Shown one piece after another: positions 58,413 through 64,000 of a stretch of DNA of 64,000 bases. The notes beneath the pieces were generated by a model. That model made no database searches, was not told where the DNA came from, and saw only the letters and a list, made by a program, of their open reading frames with translations. The stretch spans positions 24,916 through 88,915 of the forward strand of contig WEDG01004047.1 in the NCBI GenBank assembly GCA_017591395.1, written 5' to 3'. This DNA comes from Schistocephalus solidus (lineage: Eukaryota; Platyhelminthes; Cestoda; Diphyllobothriidea; Diphyllobothriidae). The translations under genes and the position numbers were made by a program. The first letter of the stretch is position 1. Each line of letters begins with the position of its first letter.

Positions 58413-59641
58413 AAAAGCCATCCTTACTATACTTTGTTCAAATGAACTGCGTCGATATTTGGGAGGTGTATACCGCGTAGCGCCATTTTAAGCCGATAAC
58501 TGCACACACCGGACACCGCCGTGTACCGATCGTAATCAGGCGACCAAAGTAATTGAACTTCGGCACTTACTGGGGTACTGCTCGGCTCTGAAAGTAGCCA
58601 TGTGTCAGTATGCTACACTGGCGCCATGATGGGGTGGAGTTAGCGAGGCCACGATTTACAAACCCCCCCCCCTCCCACAACGGGTCCGAAATCTCGCAGC
58701 AGCCCCACAGCGGGTGGGGGGGGGGAGAGGAGTACTCCCAAACATGGACACGGCATGTTTGTTCAATCACCTGCACTGCAAAGGGCCATAGGCTTGCACT
58801 ACACCCTGCCAACGCTCTCTCGGGCCGTTTTCGTTTGTAGATCGGCGCTGCTTGTTTACCCCAGGTCCTTTCGGGTAGCGTGCACGGTGGCATGAGCTCT
58901 CTAGGGGGAAGGGGGAGCGTCCAGTGACGACTTGCTCCGGACCTGGGAACCGTCTGCAAAACTGCGTCAGCCACTTGTTTAACTGACCTCATTTTCTACC
59001 TAGTAGTTGTTGTCTCCTAATATCCCCCCCCCACACCTGCGGAGCATACCTGTGCCACTTCAACGCTAGATCACCCATTTAAGCAATAATTTTATGCACA
59101 CCCTTTCCAGTTTGTCGAGAATAGTATGTTGGGTCTTTCAAATCTCCCTTGGAATAACGTGGAACGCCAATGTTGAAATATCTCGCTATGCGAGAACGAT
59201 AAGCTTTTTTTGACTTTTCACACTCTTAGGCAATCTTCGGGAAGAAGAATTTAACATCGAGGAATTTGAACCGTGGCACTCTGAAGAGTAAGACAACGCC
59301 AATGAAAGCAGATAAAAGTCTTTGATAAAAATTTCAACCAAAAGCTCTTCACTTCGATAAGCTGTAGTTTCAAATTTTTAATTGTTAAAAAACTTGACAC
59401 CTCCAAGTTGCAAAGTAAAAATTACTATAATTTAGCCTTTCCATCGAAAGGCGGTATCGTATCGGTGGACTTTGATTATTATCACCCTTGATACAATCGT
59501 ATTCTGCGCAGGGAAACGAAGAGAAGTTGGAGCATGTTGACATAAGAACGCGAGTAGCACGTTCCTCCTGCTGACAAGTCTAGAAAGAAGATCAGTGTTT
59601 CCCAGTCTATCCTGAGTGCACGAGGTCAAACACTTCAGCAG
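58413..59641. other. No supported gene; short C and G homopolymers
   Basis: C run at about 58664-58676 and G run at 58715-58726, which can pair and create overlapping Pro/Gly frames on the two strands at 58567-58992. The 3' end is the intron or flank before the exon at 59642. Confidence 0.4.
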
Positions 59642-59866
59642 GTCACTTTGGTGAAAGACTTGATGGAATGGTGGAAAGACTTGATCCCAGCCTCAGTTGG
59701 GAGAAGATTTCGGGAGTTTCAAAGTGAACACACTTTTGAGGGAAAGCCGTTTACGAATGGCTTTCCTGTATTCGCCGCGTCCGTGTTTATTTTAGAAAGA
59801 TACGTGTCTGGCAAAAAGGATGACTTGGAGTTCACAAAATATTTACTGAAATCTTTGAACATACTG
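59642..59866 (+). CDS. Internal exon of an unrecognised gene
   Basis: Acceptor ending cacttcagcag at 59641 (an alternative start is 59639) and a strong donor gtgagt from 59867. It is exactly 75 codons in phase 0 at both ends. The peptide has aromatic and charged periodicity (DLMEWWKDLIP, FPVFAASVFILERYVSG, EFTKYLLKSLNIL) and looks helical, as in helical-repeat proteins, but I do not recognise it. It joins in phase with 60404-60640. Confidence 0.6.
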
Positions 59867-60403
59867 GTGAGTTAACCAATGGTTTTGAAGTGTGATTGCA
59901 AAGCTTAGGCTAAAAGATATGAACTTGATTTAACAAACCGCTGTACACAGTTTACCTCTCAACTTAGAACACTTCCGGTTATCACAATCAATCCCATCTA
60001 GGAAATAGCAGATATGCTCTTGCTTTCGATACAAATTTAATATAATCCAGTATCTCTGAAAAAAATTTAATGGAAATTTGCTTTTGCTAGTCAATTGTAG
60101 AGATTACCGTACTGAAATTCGTCTTTTGAATTAAGAAATATTCCGCCGAATGATTTTAATGTCGAAACAGTTAAAGTTAACGTGTTTATGGGTTTTCCTA
60201 ATTCAGTATCTCAGGGATTCCAGATGTAATATCATTTAAATGGGAGGCTCTCAGGAAAAAGTATTTACCTGTGAGTTTTCAACGCGTTAACGAGACCTCC
60301 TCGTCTAGACAAAGGACGGTTCAAAATTAGGTAAATACATTGGAGGGGGGGAGGTTACGTAGTGGCGGGAGATTGCTGGATGCAGTTAGGGCAAAGTCTT
60401 CAG

Positions 60404-60640
60404 AAATTTTTGATGCAGGCAATACCATCTGTATTGCCTAAAGCCAACGAGAGTTTCTTCATCGGTTTATTTCTTGGCGATAAAAATAGACACTCCATCA
60501 AATTAAAAATAAGCAGTTTCGCATCTTCTACTAAGTTTTGTATCTGTCATATCATAAGTGAAATTGTTGCTAATGAAAGCTATCATCGTACTTTGCCACC
60601 CAACGTCGTCAGTAACAAAAATATCTTTTTCGATGGACAG
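60404..60640 (+). CDS. Internal exon of the same unrecognised gene
   Basis: Acceptor aaagtcttcag ends at 60403 (another possible one at 60418) and donor gtcagt starts at 60641; phase 0 at both ends, so it joins 59642-59866 in frame. The peptide (IPSVLPKANESFFIGLFLGD, then a Ser/Lys-rich part and ending NIFFDGQ) contains no diagnostic motif. The frame stays open to 60751, so read-through as a terminal exon is possible. Confidence 0.55.
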
Positions 60641-60975
60641 GTCAGTCAGAAACTTTGGAAATTTTGTTCTGCGTTTTGTTGTTTTCTTAATGATACTCAT
60701 TCCAGGAATTATATTCTAGAAGTCCTCCAGCACTATTGTAATCCATTCTAGCTTATTCACTCTGTGGATTAGATTCACCTCCAGTGACTGCATGAGTTGG
60801 AAAGTTACCGCGGATTGGATGCTGTTAAACAAGCATTCACGCAGTAAATCTATCAAAGAATGCTATTATAGATTCGTGCTCTAAACGCAGGAACGCTTAC
60901 GTCAGTCTAAGGATAGTGAAGACGGTTGCCAGTGCACAGCCAGTTTGTCGAGTTTTCTGTTTTTAATTGTTTCAG

Positions 60976-61550
60976 TGGCAATGTTAGACCATGGCTCGAA
61001 AACGGCACGATGATCGCTGAGGCAGGTCTCTCCCGTCACCCGGCCCCGGCGCCCGCAACATTTTCGCGTGGGACTACCAGCTGTGTGGTCCCTAGCCTGG
61101 TGCCGCGTTCAAGAGATTGCCGGTTTGGTGTGCCCCCCTCTCCCTTCCTCCCCGACCTGCCCAGCCGTCACCCCCAGTTGTTCTACTTCAGAGACCATAG
61201 TGATAAAAATCGACCCTGGCAACTCCAGGTTTCTTATTGGTGCCATTCCGTTGGCTTGGTAGGTGGTTGACGGGGCAACCAATCGTCCTATGATCATAAG
61301 CGATAAGATTGAAGGGGAGCGCCTACGCACAGGCGGACCGGCGGCAGGACTTGGGCTGACGGAGTCGGGGGGACACGAACTTCGGGGAGTCGAGGCTTTG
61401 ATGTTCGCCGGCGCACCCTCTCTAGGGCTAGCTGGGATGCGAGAGGCACTTCCATGCTGCCCTCCTACAGCTCCTATGAGTAACGTCGTCGCATAGGACG
61501 TGAGTATCGTGATAAAAATCTTATCAACTCCTCGCATATGGCGACCGACC
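60976..61550. other. GC-rich block with open frames on both strands
   Basis: A good acceptor (ttaattgtttcag, ending 60975) leads into open frames on the plus strand (60926-61270 and 61263-61496), and the minus strand is open at 61109-61537. The base composition is unlike the AT-rich flanks. None of the peptides is recognised. It could be an exon, a CpG-rich repeat or a retroelement piece. Confidence 0.3.
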
Positions 61551-61617
61551 TCCCATAGTCTGCTGAAATAAAACTTTGTGCTCTTTAAATGGCTGGGGGT
61601 GATTTATATGGAGACAG

Positions 61618-61711
61618 AAAGCTTCGTATGGTCCACGATTTTTCTATAATTACACTCACAGCCATAGCTTCCGAAGGCCTTAATGCACGGGAGATTTTAA
61701 CAGTTTTACAG
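61618..61711 (+). CDS. Weak candidate exon downstream
   Basis: Open segment with LTAIASEGLNAREILTVLQ, helical in character like the two exons before it, between a possible acceptor (gagacag, 61617) and a poor donor (gtattc, 61712). Its start phase does not fit the end of 60404-60640, so another exon would be needed between them. Treat as tentative. Confidence 0.25.
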
Positions 61712-62960
61712 GTATTCCTCATGGAAAAAGGAATGCAGGGAAATGGGCGTGCGTATCCCCTGGTTTTATTCCACTTTTTGCCTACGAACTGTACGTTTCA
61801 TCTCCTAATGTTCCTATACATAACCATTCCTATCACCGCTGTGGTAGTTAAGTCCTTTTTATACTCGCCCTCCCCAAACGATCATCCTGCAGAGTAAACA
61901 ATTATTTCGCCCTAATACAGTAGAGCAAGCATACGGTGCAAATACGAAATTTTATTCGTATATGTTTATGAATTCCACAGTTCCTCACCTAAAAGGCTTC
62001 GCCCGTAACAGCCTTATTACAATAATTTACGTACTTTGGGCGGTGCTGCATCATAGTTCAGGGGGTCACCTATGCCTTTTCGGCCAAAAAAATTGGAAAC
62101 CGTTGACTCGGAAGGAGCACTGAACACTGTAGCAACACCCATTAAGTATTTGCCATAGGAATAGCTAATTCCTTTCCTCTACGGACATTCGGGTGCAGCC
62201 GTCACAAATGGATTCTTGTTTCCAGGTTTCAACCTATTCCCTCCGTGGACAAGCCACGGCTTCTAGGGTGTCATGGTAGCTTAATACACGACGGGAATGA
62301 AGGCTTATTCAATATCGGACAGTCTCTTTATAATTATGCATTTTCCCTTCAAGTGGAGGGACGGACTCCAGATGACTGGAGAGAGCAACGCCTTCCGAGC
62401 TTGTCACGGCAACCTCTTACCTCCCCATGTTACACGTGTTTGATCCGGTTCTAGGTCTGACGCCAGGACGTCGCATTCCTTAGGAACAGAACAGGTCACA
62501 ATCGTGCACAGCTCATGGACGAACGGTCCAGAAATTACTGGAAGAAATATTTAGTTCTCGTTTATCTGTTTCTACGAAACACTGCGATCCAACTGATTTC
62601 ATTCAGAAAAGTCGACGGTAAGCCTGCTACAATGACGTCTTGTCCTGTTCATCTTGATCACGATTCGGCAAATTGAACTTTTTTCTGTCGAGTGTAACCT
62701 AAACACAACAGTAAGGGATTTCAAATAGTTAGGAAAATATCGATACGTTAGCCGAACGACGTTTACAGTAAAAGTTTGAGTTAAACTGTGGTGTTAGTAG
62801 TTGCCCTATAAAATTAACTGAGGTTCACACCAGTAAGTCAGGATGACACTGCCAGTCCGTTTCGTATCACACTGCTTAGACTGTTTTGGGTCACGTTCAG
62901 CTTCACTCATCCGACTACCTCAATGATTTTCTTACACGTATTACCGGATCGGAAATTCTT
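61712..62960. other. No supported gene
   Basis: Frames at 61589-61897 and 62245-62454 are short; nothing recognised. Confidence 0.4.
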
Positions 62961-63140
62961 ATATGCCCCGTAACCCCCACAGGACACGGGGATGGGTGGG
63001 ATGGAACGCCTCCCCGTAAAACAGGTGGCATTGTACTAAATGGCTCGAAGGGTTCCTATTCCCGTCTTCTAACCCTTGCCCAAACCTCAACTCAAAGCCA
63101 ATCTTAACCCTAACTCCACCTTCATCCTTAACCCTAAACC
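62961..63140 (-). repeat. MITE-like repeat copy with CCCTAA-type array
   Basis: Left end atatgccccgtaaccccc with cacaggacacgggg, then acaggtggcattgtac, ttcctattcccgtc, and a CCCTAA-type array (63069-63140). The right half is not recognisable, so the copy is truncated. Confidence 0.7.
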
Positions 63141-63854
63141 CAAATCACAGTGTCAAATTCATCAGTGCGGACGTTGCGGAGAATTCTTAACGTTACTGCA
63201 TTCACAGCCCTTCTGTTACACCTAGAAAGGTTGTCGCTTCCGCAGAGTCGGTGGCCAGTTGCTCCTGTTTCCACCAACTCTCTCTTTACGTTTCTCCTGC
63301 TCTCTCCCAGGCACCTAAGCACATGCGTGCTCATGGTGAGGACTATGCAGCTCTGCGGAAATGTCGTAAATCGGAAAGGGAGACCTTGAACCTATATCCT
63401 ATCACTGTCAATCATTGAGTTGAAGCGCTGAATTAGGCTCCAACCCCTCCCGCCAAATGTAACCTTGCAAAGGTGACGCCATGATGACGGTAGGCACCCC
63501 CCGTGAATGATACATGTGCTAGTGCCACGCATCCCCTACCCGCGGCCCCTCACTCACTAAAGAACTGCAACTGGAGTATTTCTGCAAAGCTTTGGCGCAA
63601 CCAGCGTTCTGAGGCTTACATTTGACCCTAAAAATGTGTGACAAAAACGAACGGACCCATCGCACAGATACTAACTCGCGACACTGTCAGGAATTCCTAT
63701 GATTCAGTGGTTCGTGGTGATGCGATACATTGGCTCTTGAGCTAAACCTAAAACTTTTTATTAGCTTACTTTGTTGGAAGTTTCCTATTCTCACCTCAAG
63801 TTGTCCGTTTTTCACGTGCAAATTGAAAGAACAGCTACTTGACACAAACTTTTG

Positions 63855-63883
63855 CTCTCTCTCTCTCTCTCTCACACACACAC
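63855..63883. repeat. (CT)n(CA)n compound microsatellite
   Basis: About nine CT units followed by CA units, directly abutting the dispersed repeat at 63884. Confidence 0.92.
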
Positions 63884-64000
63884 GACAGTTCGACCGTCGA
63901 TTTCGACGAGGTCCACCGTATGCTCCACACCAGGTGGTGCAGGGACGGTGACTTGCGCGTGAATTAGTTTTAAGTGATAGTAGCCTTGCGCTGCAGCTAC
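63884..64000 (+). repeat. Dispersed repeat of unknown class, copy 3, cut by window edge
   Basis: cgacagttcgaccgtcgatt, then cgaggtccaccg, accaggtggtgcagggacgg, gacttgcgcgtgaattagtt and agtgatagtagccttgcgc. It matches 49974-50100 and, in its second part, 43548-43600 and 52684-52760. Confidence 0.65.

Overview
The window looks like nuclear DNA of a parasitic flatworm, most likely a tapeworm of the repeat-rich Spirometra/Schistocephalus/Diphyllobothrium kind. Four things suggest this: a class I histone deacetylase 8 gene whose residues follow the schistosome enzyme, short GT-AG introns, relics of CR1-like LINEs, Penelope-like elements and a Ty3/gypsy element, and a tRNA-derived SINE family. The species is an inference; the eukaryotic, platyhelminth-like character is read from the gene and repeat content. 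There is no bacterial or viral gene layout.

Layout. 1-2344: no recognised gene; presumably 5' flank or intron of HDAC8. 2345-4948 (+): last four exons of HDAC8, complete from just before the conserved Tyr/Leu-rich segment to the stop codon; the N-terminal exon or exons were not found. 4949-8789: no gene. 8790-15359: a 6.6 kb inverted structure with two 1.34 kb arms (8790-10134 and 14016-15359) that carry LINE 3' ends pointing outward, around a spacer with a gypsy pol fragment and two decayed LINE bodies arranged head to head. 15360-20420: further SINE and LINE relics. 21791-25150 (+): a probable unrecognised multi-exon gene for a secreted or membrane protein, starting with a signal-peptide ORF. 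28782-30095: two Penelope-like element fragments in inverted orientation. 30443-45296 (+): two exon-like blocks with compatible splice phase, separated by about 14 kb of repeats, possibly one gene. 37957-58412: many copies of a tRNA-Arg-like SINE and of a MITE-like repeat that carries degenerate TTAGGG-like arrays. 59642-61711 (+): two good exons and one weak exon of an unrecognised gene. 62961-64000: another MITE-like copy, a CT/CA microsatellite and another dispersed repeat.

HDAC8 is the only firmly identified host gene: a zinc-dependent lysine deacetylase with all metal ligands and the catalytic Tyr, and with the His that replaces human Met274 in schistosome HDAC8. Everything else that is confidently recognised is mobile DNA, almost all of it broken. 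The remaining exon calls rest on splice sites and reading-frame continuity, not on recognised families.
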